A stretch of DNA of 47,711 nucleotides from a bacterium (GCA_039961635.1 JABRWB010000019.1:1-47711), one strand, 5' to 3'; positions 24,749 to 33,086 are shown, numbered from the stretch's first letter. Made by a program: numbers and translations. Notes: a model not told the origin generated them from the letters alone.

Positions 24749-24776
24749 TTGACAATCTTAATATCTATGTTAAAAT
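24749..24776 (+). promoter_or_regulatory. Promoter of the DUF2089/SHOCT pair
   Basis: TTGACA (24749-24754), a 16-bp spacer and TAAAAT (24771-24776). The ATG at 24787 is 10 nt past the -10 box, leaving at most a 3-5 nt leader and no room for a ribosome site. Confidence 0.7.
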
Positions 24777-24786
24777 CCTTAATGTT

Positions 24787-25191
24787 ATGGCGAAGAAGAC
24801 TTACGATTTCGGCGGGCCCTGCCCGGTGTGCGGCGGGGCGATGGCGGTCTCCCGGCTCTCGTGCGACGGGTGCGGCTCGGAGCTGTCGGGAAGGTTCCGG
24901 CAGAGCGAGTTCGCCTCGCTTTCGGGCGAGGATCTCGACTTCCTGCGGGCGTTCCTGCGGGCGCGCGGCGTGATCAAGGACGTCGAAGCGGCTCTCGGAA
25001 TCTCATATCCGACTGTGCGCGGCCGGCTGGAGCGCCTTATCGTACGGCTGGGTCTGGGCGCGGGGAAGGCGGAGCGGGGCGCTCTGGAAGCCGAGCTTGC
25101 GGCGCGGCGCGACGAGGTTCTCGATTTGCTCGCGGCGGGCGAGATAACCGCTGAAGAGGCCGAGCGAAGGTTATCGGAATTGCGAAGTTGA
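24787..25191 (+). CDS. DUF2089 zinc-ribbon/helix-turn-helix protein
   Basis: A 134-residue protein. An N-terminal zinc ribbon (CPVCGG at about 11-16, CDGCGS at about 25-30) is followed by a helix-turn-helix-like part (FLRAFLRARGVIKDVEAALGISYPTVRGRLERLI) typical of DUF2089. A C-terminal segment (DEVLDLLAAGEITAEEAERRLSEL) matches the SHOCT-like helix hairpin at the start of the next protein. It is probably a DNA-binding regulator. The start was taken at the ATG immediately after the promoter; the frame continues upstream only through the promoter. Confidence 0.8.
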   Translation: MAKKTYDFGGPCPVCGGAMAVSRLSCDGCGSELSGRFRQSEFASLSGEDLDFLRAFLRARGVIKDVEAALGISYPTVRGRLERLIVRLGLGAGKAERGALEAELAARRDEVLDLLAAGEITAEEAERRLSELRS

Positions 25192-25239
25192 GCTACCGGG
25201 AACCGCGGCATTAACGCCGCGCTTAATCGAGGTGAAAAA

Positions 25240-26124
25240 ATGGGCAGTGCGCATGTGAAGATTCTCAACCTTTTGAAAGACGGAAAGATTTCGGTCGAGG
25301 AGGCCGAGCGGCTTCTGAAGCTGGTCAACGAAGACCCATCGCCGGACGCGGCGGGCGCGGGCGAATTCCGCGAGTTCATCCGCGAGCTACCCGACGCGGT
25401 CGTGCGCAATATGAAGGACGTGTACGGCGCGCTCTCCGAGGCGGCGAAGGCCGCGGGTGTGAAGGGCAAGGTCATTTTCGCGAAAGGCAAGGACAAGGTG
25501 GTGAGCGCGTATTCGAGCGAAAAAAACTTCCGCGTCAAGCTGCCGGAAGGCCTGGCCGAAGCGAGAGTGATCGTATCCGCCAAGGTCGGAGCGGTGAAGA
25601 TCCGCGGCGCGCACGATGCGCCTGACCTGCTCGCGTCGGGCACGCGCAGGGGCGTGGCGCCGGACGGAATTTCGTTCCATGCGGATGCGGACGACGCGTC
25701 GAAGGGAACGCTTTTGCTCGAAACCGAGGCGGGAACGCTCGATTGCACGCTGCATCCGGGCGCACTTTACGACGTCGAAGTTGACACTGGGGCGGGCGCG
25801 GTGAAGCTGGATCTGCGCGATATCCGCGTGCGCAGCCTCGTTATCGAGAACAGCCTGGGCGGAGTGTCGGCGAAACTCGGCTCGCTCGTACCGGAAGTCG
25901 CGGTCAGCGTGTCGAACAACGCGGGAAAGGTGAAGCTAGCGATCCCTGAAGGAGCGGGAATCCGCGCGGAGGCGGACGGCGACATGGGCGTGCACAACTT
26001 GGACGACGCGGGACTCGTGCGCGACGGCGCGGCATACGTATCCGACGGCTATACTAACGCGGCGGTGAAGTTTGCGCTCACGATTGAACAAACCGTCGGC
26101 GCGTTCAAGCTGAAACGCGGTTAA
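25240..26124 (+). CDS. SHOCT-like / DUF4097-like (YvlB/LiaX-type) protein
   Basis: A 294-residue protein with no signal peptide. The N-terminal helix hairpin (VKILNLLKDGKISVEEAERLLKLV, 6-29) is the SHOCT-like element of YvlB and LiaX. A charged linker follows, then from about 95 a beta-solenoid/toastrack-like domain with repeating hydrophobic strands and GAVKLDLRDI, GGVSAKLGSL and NNAGKVKLAI. A good GAGGTG precedes ATG 25240. Firmicute relatives belong to envelope-stress modules controlled by an upstream regulator; the neighbouring DUF2089 protein may fill that role. Confidence 0.72.
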   Translation: MGSAHVKILNLLKDGKISVEEAERLLKLVNEDPSPDAAGAGEFREFIRELPDAVVRNMKDVYGALSEAAKAAGVKGKVIFAKGKDKVVSAYSSEKNFRVKLPEGLAEARVIVSAKVGAVKIRGAHDAPDLLASGTRRGVAPDGISFHADADDASKGTLLLETEAGTLDCTLHPGALYDVEVDTGAGAVKLDLRDIRVRSLVIENSLGGVSAKLGSLVPEVAVSVSNNAGKVKLAIPEGAGIRAEADGDMGVHNLDDAGLVRDGAAYVSDGYTNAAVKFALTIEQTVGAFKLKRG

Positions 26125-26129
26125 TCGGG

Positions 26130-26936
26130 CTAAGGCTCGTAGTTTGGGTTGGGACACTGAAACTTCAAACTGTCCGGATCGATGAGTGGGTCGCCTTCTG
26201 TTGCAGTCGCGCTGTAATCAACTCCGTTAATCGTGACTGTCCAGACTTCACCGGCGGCATGCGCGCGTCCGTAAAATTTGCCATATTCAGGCGGGATCGG
26301 CACGTTGACCCAAGTCAGTTTAGCCCATTCGGGATCGCATTCAAACGGGTAGCTTCCCGGAGTCGAAACCATTGCTTCCGGCATTAAACCCGATTTGAAA
26401 TACGCCCAAAATCCATGCCCGAGGCTCAATTGGCCTTGCCTGTCCCATTTATCCTTCCAGATATAACGAATTGAGTAGTCGGTGTAAGCATCAGGATCGA
26501 ATGGCGTGTCCGCTATCAATCCGCATGCGCCGTTGCGAAAAATCCACTCTTCGCCAGGTGTCTTTTGTTCGGCAAGAACCATCATCACACCGGGTTTCAT
26601 GACCTTGTACCATAGGTGGCCCTGCTCTAGCTTTGGAAATTCCTGGCCTTCTTTAAGCGGGTAGTTTATGGCAATCAGCTTCAGCATCCCGCCTTCTGAA
26701 GAAGGAAACTCGAGCCAACTGACAACATTTTTGCCGTAATACCATTTCCCGTAGTCCTTGAGTTCTCCGCCAACCCATCTTTCCCAAATCAAGGCTCCGC
26801 CGATTCCGCAACAACCAGTTTGAGTGCTGGTTGTATTCTCGGTGCTTGCGGTCGTATCATGTGCTGAGACTGCGCATATCAGCGCAAAGAACAATGCAAG
26901 CAGGGCGAACAAAGGTATGCGATGAAATGTTCGCAT
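26130..26936 (-). CDS. Secreted protein of unknown function
   Basis: A 268-residue protein starting at ATG 26936 behind GGAGGATAAA (the frame is open to 27077 but overlaps the next gene). The signal peptide (RTFHRIPLFALLALFFALICAVSA) probably ends at SAHD. The mature part begins with a Thr/Ser stretch and an adjacent Cys pair (TGCCGIGG) and is rich in Trp and Tyr. I recognise no family. It lies 34 bp downstream of another small secreted protein and probably shares its promoter. It converges with the SHOCT-like gene, with only 5 bp between stops. Confidence 0.65.
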   Translation of the reverse strand: MRTFHRIPLFALLALFFALICAVSAHDTTASTENTTSTQTGCCGIGGALIWERWVGGELKDYGKWYYGKNVVSWLEFPSSEGGMLKLIAINYPLKEGQEFPKLEQGHLWYKVMKPGVMMVLAEQKTPGEEWIFRNGACGLIADTPFDPDAYTDYSIRYIWKDKWDRQGQLSLGHGFWAYFKSGLMPEAMVSTPGSYPFECDPEWAKLTWVNVPIPPEYGKFYGRAHAAGEVWTVTINGVDYSATATEGDPLIDPDSLKFQCPNPNYEP

Positions 26937-26970
26937 TTTATCCTCCATCACAATGACCGTAAAGCCGAAT

Positions 26971-27339
26971 TTATGCGCAGGTCGAGCTAGCATGACAATT
27001 GGGAGCCTCAAGCGAGCAAGTCCCTGTTGAGTCAGATCCACAATCCCATCTTGACCTGCAACCCGGTCCTTCATCAATCACGCAGTAATAGTGACCTGTT
27101 GCTTTTGCGGGAACGTCAGCCCAATCGCCGCCCCAAACGGAAACCCATGCATCGTAGCCTGAACCCGAATAATGCGCCCAGCCAGCGGCATTCGCATCTC
27201 CGTCGTAAATGGGAATTACAATTGACTGAAAGCCCGGTTTGGTATATACCGCAAAACCAATCGGGTCATCCGCGTGCACCGGCATCGCCAGACCGGCAAC
27301 CAATGTGCAAACCGCAAGCAATGTAAAAAGCTGTTTCAT
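26971..27339 (-). CDS. Small Cys-rich secreted protein
   Basis: A 122-residue protein starting at ATG 27339 after AAGGAGATTTGT, a strong ribosome site. The signal peptide (MKQLFTLLAVCTLVAGLAMPVHA) is cleaved before DDPIGF. The mature region has Trp/Tyr/Gly-rich beta-like segments and a Cys-rich C-terminus (YYCVIDEGPGCRSRWDC, then TGTC, NC, TCA), suggesting disulfides or metal binding. No family recognised. Together with the next gene it forms a secreted pair. Confidence 0.65.
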   Translation of the reverse strand: MKQLFTLLAVCTLVAGLAMPVHADDPIGFAVYTKPGFQSIVIPIYDGDANAAGWAHYSGSGYDAWVSVWGGDWADVPAKATGHYYCVIDEGPGCRSRWDCGSDSTGTCSLEAPNCHASSTCA

Positions 27340-27360
27340 ACAAATCTCCTTAAGTGTATT

Positions 27361-27377
27361 CCCGTCACTGTGGCGGG
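27361..27377. promoter_or_regulatory. Palindrome at the secreted-pair transcription start
   Basis: CCCGTCAC-T-GTGGCGGG is a near-perfect 17-bp palindrome (one T/G mismatch pair). It lies around the predicted transcription start of the secreted pair and could be an operator or a small 5' hairpin. Confidence 0.4.
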
Positions 27378-27382
27378 ATTGG

Positions 27383-27411
27383 AAACTATCAGAAAAAAAA
27401 AAACCTGTCAA
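27383..27411 (-). promoter_or_regulatory. Promoter of the secreted pair, with a T11 tract in the spacer
   Basis: Minus-strand TTGACA (27411-27406), a 17-bp spacer that contains eleven consecutive T, and TAGTTT (27388-27383). The -35 is perfect and the -10 is weak. A length change in the homopolymer would alter promoter spacing. Confidence 0.5.
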
Positions 27412-27457
27412 TGCCAACATACGTATAGATTATAGGCCATTTCCGGGATAGCGGAAT

Positions 27458-27649
27458 TCAGCACTTTCGAACCACAATCCAAAGCGAGTCGACATTGCTA
27501 AAATGGCAGACAACCGCCTCTCGCATGTTCTCCCTGAGTTCTTCAAGCGTGTCGGCCTCCGTGATTATGTCTTCGCCGAGCGCTTCCGCGATGTAGCCGC
27601 CTTCTTCGGCTTCCTCGACGTTGAACACGATTTCCTGCCTGGGTTTCAT
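27458..27649 (-). CDS. HicB-like antitoxin, shortened C-terminus
   Basis: A 63-residue protein matching the HicB-type short family up to about residue 50: KPRQEIVFNVEEAEEGGYIAEALGEDIITEADTLEELRENMREAVVCHF. Relatives continue with about 20 residues predicted as a further strand (typically IRLHFV). Here the frame ends quickly with FSNVDSLWIVVRKC, so the C-terminus is truncated or replaced. No HicA toxin gene is seen on either side; the divergent neighbour is a metal exporter. Confidence 0.7.
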   Translation of the reverse strand: MKPRQEIVFNVEEAEEGGYIAEALGEDIITEADTLEELRENMREAVVCHFSNVDSLWIVVRKC

Positions 27650-27711
27650 ATAATCACCCCAGCCTATTATACCCCGGGCCGACCATTCGAAGTTGCTTTG
27701 CCTTCATCGGC

Positions 27712-27717
27712 TACAAT
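27712..27717 (+). promoter_or_regulatory. -10 box of the NicO gene (leaderless)
   Basis: TACAAT lies 7 nt before the GTG start at 27725, with no Shine-Dalgarno between. No good -35 at normal spacing. Confidence 0.4.
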
Positions 27718-27724
27718 CCCGCCC

Positions 27725-28519
27725 GTGGAATTTGCGATTCTCGCCGTCACATCTTTCTGGCTCGGGGCGCTGCACGCGTTGGAACCCGGCCACGGGAAGA
27801 TGATAATCGCCGCGTATCTTGTCGGCACGAAGGGGCGCGTGTACGACGCGGTAGTGCTCGGAATAGTCGCGACGATCACCCACACGGGCAGCGTGATTAT
27901 CCTCGGCGTGCTCGCGACCGTCGCCGCGGAGTTTTTCGTTCCGGATACGGTGCAGAGGGCGCTTGAGCTTATATCCGGGCTGCTGATTCTTTTCGTCGGC
28001 GGATGGATGATCGGCGTGCGCGTTCGCGAAGCGAAAACCGGCGTCGCCGCGCACGCGCATCATCACCACGGCCACGCGCATCCGCACGGGCATGAGCACG
28101 GCCATCCCCACGCGGGTGAACACGAGCATCAACACGATCTTTCAAGCGAAAACACCAAAGCCGCTCCAGCCGCGCAGAAGCCGCTTTTCGCGCAGCTCGT
28201 CGCGCTCGGAGTGTCGGGCGGAATCGTCCCCTGCCCCGGCGCGATGACGGTGCTGCTGGCGGCCGTCGCGTACGGGCGTTTCGCCCAGGGATTGATTCTC
28301 GTCGTGATCCACAGCATCGGGATGGCGTCGGTTATGGTCGCGATCGGCATCGCGCTGGTCAAGGCCGCGGGGTTGATCGGAACGAAGGTCGCGGAAAGCA
28401 AGTGGGCGCGGATCGTGCCCGTTATCAGCACTTCGATAATCACGCTTCTGGGCGCGGCGCTGACCGCGCGCGCGATTTACCACATCGCCACCGGCGCGCC
28501 GGTGGAGCATCATCACTAG
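27725..28519 (+). CDS. NicO/RcnA-family nickel-cobalt exporter
   Basis: A 264-residue membrane protein with about six helices and the family motif HALEPGHGKMIIAAYLVG in the first helices. A second motif in the C-terminal half reads SGGIVPCPGAMTVLLAAVAYG. Between them is a cytoplasmic or periplasmic loop with about 15 histidines (HAHHHHGHAHPHGHEHGH and on), and the protein ends HHH. It exports Ni(II), Co(II) or similar ions. GTG 27725 is the first start before the first helix; the frame extends upstream to 27503 across the HicB-like gene without support. No RcnR-type regulator is adjacent. Confidence 0.85.
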   Translation: MEFAILAVTSFWLGALHALEPGHGKMIIAAYLVGTKGRVYDAVVLGIVATITHTGSVIILGVLATVAAEFFVPDTVQRALELISGLLILFVGGWMIGVRVREAKTGVAAHAHHHHGHAHPHGHEHGHPHAGEHEHQHDLSSENTKAAPAAQKPLFAQLVALGVSGGIVPCPGAMTVLLAAVAYGRFAQGLILVVIHSIGMASVMVAIGIALVKAAGLIGTKVAESKWARIVPVISTSIITLLGAALTARAIYHIATGAPVEHHH

Positions 28520-28533
28520 GATTTTCGTGAATT

Positions 28534-29394
28534 TTATTTCGGCCACGCGACGCCGCGCCAAACGAGCGGCTCGTCGTTCGGCTCCGCGCCGAATCCCTTT
28601 ACCAGTTCCTGCGACGCCGTGTTCCAGTCCAGGATGTGGCAGAACGCGATTCCGTGCATCGCAAGCATCGTGTCGATTTGGAACGCCGCGAGCGAACGCG
28701 CATAGCCCTTTCTGCGGTGCTCTTCCGGAGTGTAAATCATCCCCATCGCGCCGGACAGATGCGTGCAGCTCCAGCAGACCGGCAGTCCGTCCACCTCGCA
28801 CACGAACGACGGGCCGGCGTCAAGGCATCGCGCCGTGTACTCTCCTTTCTCGTCATAGTGGATTCCCTGCATCAACAGCTCTTTTAACTCGTGTCCTTTT
28901 CCCAGGCGGCATGGATGCTTGACCAAATGCGCGAACCGCGGCTCGCCCGTTATCGCCCAGATGTGCGCGGTGTTCCTGTTGTCCTCCTCGTCGCCGGTGG
29001 CTTGGAATCCCGCGGCTATCGCCGCCTCCCACGCGGGCAACGGAGCCTGATCCAAAAACAGTCCGCGCTCGCCGTTCGAGGTTTCGCCGTCGTTGCGGGG
29101 ATTCTCCCAGTCATGCACAAGCGCGGGGTCCGGCCACGGCGGGGATTGTTCGACGCGCTCGCGGAAAAGATCTTCCATCACCGACGGCCATACCGACGGA
29201 TCGCTCGCCGCGAGCCTGCACCATCCGCCCAGATGTCCGAAAAGGACGCGCGGATTTTGCGGATCGTCCACGAGCGCGATTGGAACTCCCGCCTCGTGCT
29301 TCGCTGTGAAGTACGAAACAAGCGAGCGCTCGATCGCCGGATGGCCGGCGACCCGCGGAATTACGTCCAGAGGATTGTCTATCATCCAAAGCAC
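28534..29394 (-). CDS. GNAT-family acetyltransferase (FR47-like)
   Basis: A 286-residue protein with a C-terminal GNAT domain (about 185-275: AMGMIYTPEEHRRKGYARSLAAF gives the R/Q-x-x-G-x-G/A acetyl-CoA loop, then FCHILDWNTASQELVKGFGA). The N-terminal 180 residues resemble the tandem, degenerate GNAT-like half of GCN5-related FR47-type proteins. Substrate unknown. Start GTG 29394 or ATG 29385; neither has a ribosome site. It converges with the NicO gene. Confidence 0.75.
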   Translation of the reverse strand: MLWMIDNPLDVIPRVAGHPAIERSLVSYFTAKHEAGVPIALVDDPQNPRVLFGHLGGWCRLAASDPSVWPSVMEDLFRERVEQSPPWPDPALVHDWENPRNDGETSNGERGLFLDQAPLPAWEAAIAAGFQATGDEEDNRNTAHIWAITGEPRFAHLVKHPCRLGKGHELKELLMQGIHYDEKGEYTARCLDAGPSFVCEVDGLPVCWSCTHLSGAMGMIYTPEEHRRKGYARSLAAFQIDTMLAMHGIAFCHILDWNTASQELVKGFGAEPNDEPLVWRGVAWPK

Positions 29395-29508
29395 GCGGGC
29401 ATGATACTACCCGGGCGCAACCGCCTTGCGACCGCGTCATTCCGCGCGTCGAAAGTTCCGGTCTCGGCCAAGTCGCGCGGCTTGGGGGCAATTCAGCCTG
29501 CCTGGAAA

Positions 29509-30105
29509 CTACGATTCCCGCTCGGCGAACGAAATCCCGTGGAAAACGCGCATCAGCGTCAGCAAAGTTCCGCGATGCGCGGCTTCATGCGAAATAAGCG
29601 TGGCAATCACGCGCACCGGCGTCGCCGGGCCGTTCGCGAGAAACTCCTTGGGGAACTTGCCTTCCTCCACCTGTTTCTCCCATTCCTTGAACGCCTTCTC
29701 GGTGCCTGGAGTGGGCTCGTGCGCCTTCTCGATCGGCCAGGCCAGGACTTCCGCGAACTTGGCGCGCATTTCGGCGAACTTGGCCTTGACGTCTTCCAGC
29801 GTGAACTCGCGCGTAGGCATCCATTCGCCGGAACCGCCCTCGAAGTTTTCCGGCGGCTTCATGAACCAGTCGCCGTCCGAAAACTCGTCGCCCGAAAGCT
29901 GGCCGTAAAACATCAATCCCGCGTCCACGATGTGCGCCGCGAGCTCTCCGAGCGAAAAGTGCCAACTTCCGTCCTTGGTTTCGGGGCGCCAGTCGAAAAG
30001 CTCCGGCGTGAGCTTGGCTATCACTTTTTCCGTAAATTCGGTGTTCCATTTGTACGCCGGAAGCGCGTTGGCGATTGTTTTTGATGATGCAGCCTGCGAA
30101 TCCAT
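29509..30105 (-). CDS. DinB-family protein (second of a tandem pair)
   Basis: A 198-residue DinB/YfiT-like four-helix protein starting at ATG 30105 after GGAGGA. The family metal-site histidines are visible: one in SLGELAAHIVD and a pair in LISHEAAHRGTLLTLMRV. DinB-fold enzymes are often thiol (bacillithiol, mycothiol) transferases or of unknown role. It follows a paralogous gene by 94 bp, and the two share the layout PPENF, W-P and the HExxHRGTL helix. They arose by duplication. Confidence 0.82.
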   Translation of the reverse strand: MDSQAASSKTIANALPAYKWNTEFTEKVIAKLTPELFDWRPETKDGSWHFSLGELAAHIVDAGLMFYGQLSGDEFSDGDWFMKPPENFEGGSGEWMPTREFTLEDVKAKFAEMRAKFAEVLAWPIEKAHEPTPGTEKAFKEWEKQVEEGKFPKEFLANGPATPVRVIATLISHEAAHRGTLLTLMRVFHGISFAERES

Positions 30106-30199
30106 GATGATTCCTCCGTCAAAATTAGATTTATGCAGCAATTCCCCAAAGCCGCGGGAGCAAAAGGACTGCAACAAATCCGGTTCGCCAAGATGGAAC

Positions 30200-30784
30200 T
30201 TAATCTTCGGCGAACGAAACACCGTGATGAAGCCTAAGAAGCGTGATGAGCGTGCCTCTGTGTCCCGTTTCATGCGCCATAAGCGACGCGGTCGCGTGCA
30301 ACGCGTTTGCCGCGCCGAATGAAAGGAATCGCTCCGGCATCTTGCCCTCGCCAACCAGCTTTTTCATTTCCTCGAATTGGCGCAGCGCGCCATCCGAAGG
30401 AACATGCGCGGTCTCGAACGGTCGCGCCATAACTTCGGCCCATACATCGCGCGCTTCCTGCAGGTGCGCCTTGGCCTCATTCAGAGTGAAATCGAGTACG
30501 GGCGTCCATGTAACGTGCTGTCCGACGAAATTTTCCGGCGGGCGCAGGAAAAACTTCTCGAAAGAAAACACGCCGTCCAGCCGGCCGCGCCCTAGGAAAT
30601 ACGAATCGCCGATGTGCGCGACGATGTCCTTCAGCCTGAAATGATAGCTGCCGTCGGGTGTTGGCGGGCTCCAGTCCGCGATATCGGGCGTGATTTTGTC
30701 GACCACCTGCGCCGTGCGAGCCGCGCACCAATCATAGGCGGGGATGGCTTGCGCAAGAGTTTTGATTTCGAATTGTGAATTCAT
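30200..30784 (-). CDS. DinB-family protein (first of a tandem pair)
   Basis: A 194-residue paralog of the next gene with the same order of motifs: AYDWCAARTAQ, LKDIVAHIGDSYF, FLRPPENFVGQ and SLMAHETGHRGTLITLLRLHH. The three putative metal ligands (His in AHI; His pair in HETGH) are retained. GGAGAA precedes ATG 30784. It is probably a cytoplasmic metal-dependent transferase; substrate unknown. Confidence 0.82.
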   Translation of the reverse strand: MNSQFEIKTLAQAIPAYDWCAARTAQVVDKITPDIADWSPPTPDGSYHFRLKDIVAHIGDSYFLGRGRLDGVFSFEKFFLRPPENFVGQHVTWTPVLDFTLNEAKAHLQEARDVWAEVMARPFETAHVPSDGALRQFEEMKKLVGEGKMPERFLSFGAANALHATASLMAHETGHRGTLITLLRLHHGVSFAED

Positions 30785-30861
30785 ACAACTTCTCCTGAAC
30801 CTTGGCGGGACAACATGATACCCCGCGCGAACACCGAAAAGCGATTAAGATTGTTGCAAAC

Positions 30862-31908
30862 TCAAGGCGCGGCGGCGATGTGCGTAAAGCGCAAATACCA
30901 CGTTATCAAATCCGCGCCCCAGAAAATCGCGGCGAAGCATCCAAGCGCCAAGAACGGGCCGAACTGCAGCTTCAGCCCGCGTTTGTACCGTCCGGTTGCC
31001 ATCTTGGCGACGAGCAATCCCGCTCCGACGATCCCGCCCGCGAGCACCGCGTACGCGAACGCCGCGATCAGAAGCTTCCATCCTAGCAAAAGCCCCATGA
31101 AAGTCGCTAGCTTGATGTCCCCGCCGCCCATCGCGGATTGCTCTGCCGTTGCGCTTTCCGCGTCCAACACTTCGTCTTTATCGGCGTTGTCTTTGCCGAG
31201 AAAATGCCTAACCGGATAAGCGATCGGAAACGTCGCCAGGTACCAAAGCCACGCGAGCAACACAAGCGGGCCGCCTTCTTCGCGGAAAGTTTTCGGAAAA
31301 ACCACAGCGTTGCCGATCATTCCGATGATCACAAGCAATAACGACAACGCGAAATAGCCGATGATTGCTGAAATCCATCCTCCCGAAGGACTTTCCCCGG
31401 AGAAAATCAACGCGGCTGCAAGTACAATCCCCCACCAGACCAGTTGGTCGGGAATCAAATAGGTTTCGAGATCGATGACGAAAACCAGGAAAAGGACGAA
31501 GGCGCAAGCCGCGATTATCAAAGCGGGAAAAAGCTCATATCCGGCGCCGGTCGCCAGCCGGTACGTTCCGAGCCATACCAGCATCGTTCCGGCTTCCACC
31601 AGCGGATACCGAACCGAGATAGCGCCGCGGCAATCCCGGCACTTGCCGCCCAAAATCAACCACGACAACACTGGGATGTTGTCGTACCAACGGACGGGCT
31701 TGCCGCATATCGGGCAGTGGCTTGGAGTGCGAACCACCTCTTCCCCGCGCGGAAGACGCCATATCAGCACGTTGGCGAAGCTTCCCATAATCAAGCCGAA
31801 CACCGCGAGAGCCGCGTAAATGAGCGGCTCCGCAAGCGAGGCAATCGCGAGCTTGCGCGCGACTTCGGGGCTCATTTGCAGCAAGACCGGCACACGGAGT
31901 GCAGGCAT
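30862..31908 (-). CDS. pilD: Prepilin peptidase / N-methyltransferase
   Basis: A 348-residue inner-membrane aspartic protease. The cytoplasmic loop carries the paired cysteines CPIC (65-68) and CRDC (90-93) that bind zinc. Catalytic aspartates are in FVIDLETYLIPD (first) and MGGGDIKLATFMG (second). PilD cleaves type IV prepilin leaders and N-methylates the new N-terminus. A hydrophilic insert of about 30 residues precedes the second Asp. The start abuts the pilT stop (TGAATG), so the pair is one operon. No pilin gene is in the window. Confidence 0.92.
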   Translation of the reverse strand: MPALRVPVLLQMSPEVARKLAIASLAEPLIYAALAVFGLIMGSFANVLIWRLPRGEEVVRTPSHCPICGKPVRWYDNIPVLSWLILGGKCRDCRGAISVRYPLVEAGTMLVWLGTYRLATGAGYELFPALIIAACAFVLFLVFVIDLETYLIPDQLVWWGIVLAAALIFSGESPSGGWISAIIGYFALSLLLVIIGMIGNAVVFPKTFREEGGPLVLLAWLWYLATFPIAYPVRHFLGKDNADKDEVLDAESATAEQSAMGGGDIKLATFMGLLLGWKLLIAAFAYAVLAGGIVGAGLLVAKMATGRYKRGLKLQFGPFLALGCFAAIFWGADLITWYLRFTHIAAAP

Positions 31909-33051
31909 TCAGATTCCGGCCTCGAAATCTTCCCTTTTCTTGAGCCTGCCGGATTCGTACGCTTCAATCTTTTGGCCCTTCACCTTGTACTCCGCCGCCT
32001 GACGTTCGAGCAGCTTGAAGTCGTGCGGAGAGGTGGCCGCGTTAAGCGCCGTGTCGTAAGTGATTTTGCCCTTGTGATAGAGCATGAGCAGGTACTGGTC
32101 GAAAGTGATCATCCCTTCGGCGTTGCCTTCTTCGATCGCGTTCTTTATGGAGTAGGTCTGCTCTTGATCCTCGATGAACTCGCGGATGCGGGCGGTGGTT
32201 TTCATAATCTCCATCGCCGGAATACGGCCGCCGCCGACCATCGGCAGCAAGCGCATCGAGATTATTGCCTTTATTGTTTCCGAAAGCATAAGCCGGGCTT
32301 GCTTCTGCATGTCGTGAGGGTAATAGTCCACGACGCGGTTTATGGTCTGCACTACGTCCAATGTATGGAGGGTGGTCAGCACGAGGTGGCCGGTGAGCGC
32401 GGCCTGGAACGTAGCTGTGACGGTTTCGCGGTCGCGCATCTCGCCTACGAGGATGATGTCCGGATCTTCACGCATCGCGCCGCGGATGGCGTCTATGAAA
32501 TTGTCGGTGTCCACGCCGACTTCACGCTGGTTGATGATCGCTTCCTTGTCGTGGTGGACGAATTCGATCGGGTCTTCGAGCGTGATGATGTGAACCGGAC
32601 GACGGTGGTTGACGTATTCCAGCATCGACGCGAGCGTGGTGGACTTGCCGGAGCCGGTGGTGCCGGTCACGATGATAATGCCGCGCCGTTCGAGCGAAAG
32701 CTCTTCCAGTATCAACGGCAGGTTCAATTCCTCGAATCCGGGAATACGGTCGGGAATGAGACGAAGCGCAGCGGCCAGCTCGCCGGTCTTGCGGAAAATG
32801 TTGCAACGGAAGCGGCCGACGCCTTCGAGCTGGTACGCGAAGTCGATCTCGTTCTGCTCCTCCAATTTATACTCGCGTTTCGGAGTGAGCAGCTGCTTGC
32901 AGATCTTCTCAAGCGTTTCGTTGTCCAGCACGGGGAAGTCCGTGAACTGGAGGTCGCCGTCCACACGGATAATCGGCGGCCTGCGCGCGCCTAGGTGCAG
33001 GTCGGACGCGTTTTTGCTAGCCATATATCTTAAAAGGACATCAACATCCAT
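31909..33051 (-). CDS. pilT: Type IV pilus retraction ATPase (PilT/PilU family)
   Basis: A 380-residue hexameric ATPase with Walker A GTTGSGKST at 130-138, the Asp box ITLEDPIEF, Walker B region DPDIILVGEMRDRETV and the His box GHLVLTTLHT. N-terminal motif MASKNASDLHLGARRPP is typical. PilT depolymerises pili to drive twitching; PilU is the close alternative. A GGAGG sits before the ATG, and an extended -10 lies upstream. Co-transcribed with pilD. Confidence 0.93.
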   Translation of the reverse strand: MDVDVLLRYMASKNASDLHLGARRPPIIRVDGDLQFTDFPVLDNETLEKICKQLLTPKREYKLEEQNEIDFAYQLEGVGRFRCNIFRKTGELAAALRLIPDRIPGFEELNLPLILEELSLERRGIIIVTGTTGSGKSTTLASMLEYVNHRRPVHIITLEDPIEFVHHDKEAIINQREVGVDTDNFIDAIRGAMREDPDIILVGEMRDRETVTATFQAALTGHLVLTTLHTLDVVQTINRVVDYYPHDMQKQARLMLSETIKAIISMRLLPMVGGGRIPAMEIMKTTARIREFIEDQEQTYSIKNAIEEGNAEGMITFDQYLLMLYHKGKITYDTALNAATSPHDFKLLERQAAEYKVKGQKIEAYESGRLKKREDFEAGI

Positions 33052-33080
33052 CGCGGACCTCCGAAGTAAAGCAGGCTAGA

Positions 33081-33086
33081 ATTGTA
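33081..33086 (-). promoter_or_regulatory. Extended -10 of the pilT-pilD operon
   Basis: Minus-strand TGCTACAAT (hexamer TACAAT at 33086-33081), about 30 nt before the start codon. The -35 is poor, as is common with a TGn extension. Confidence 0.5.
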
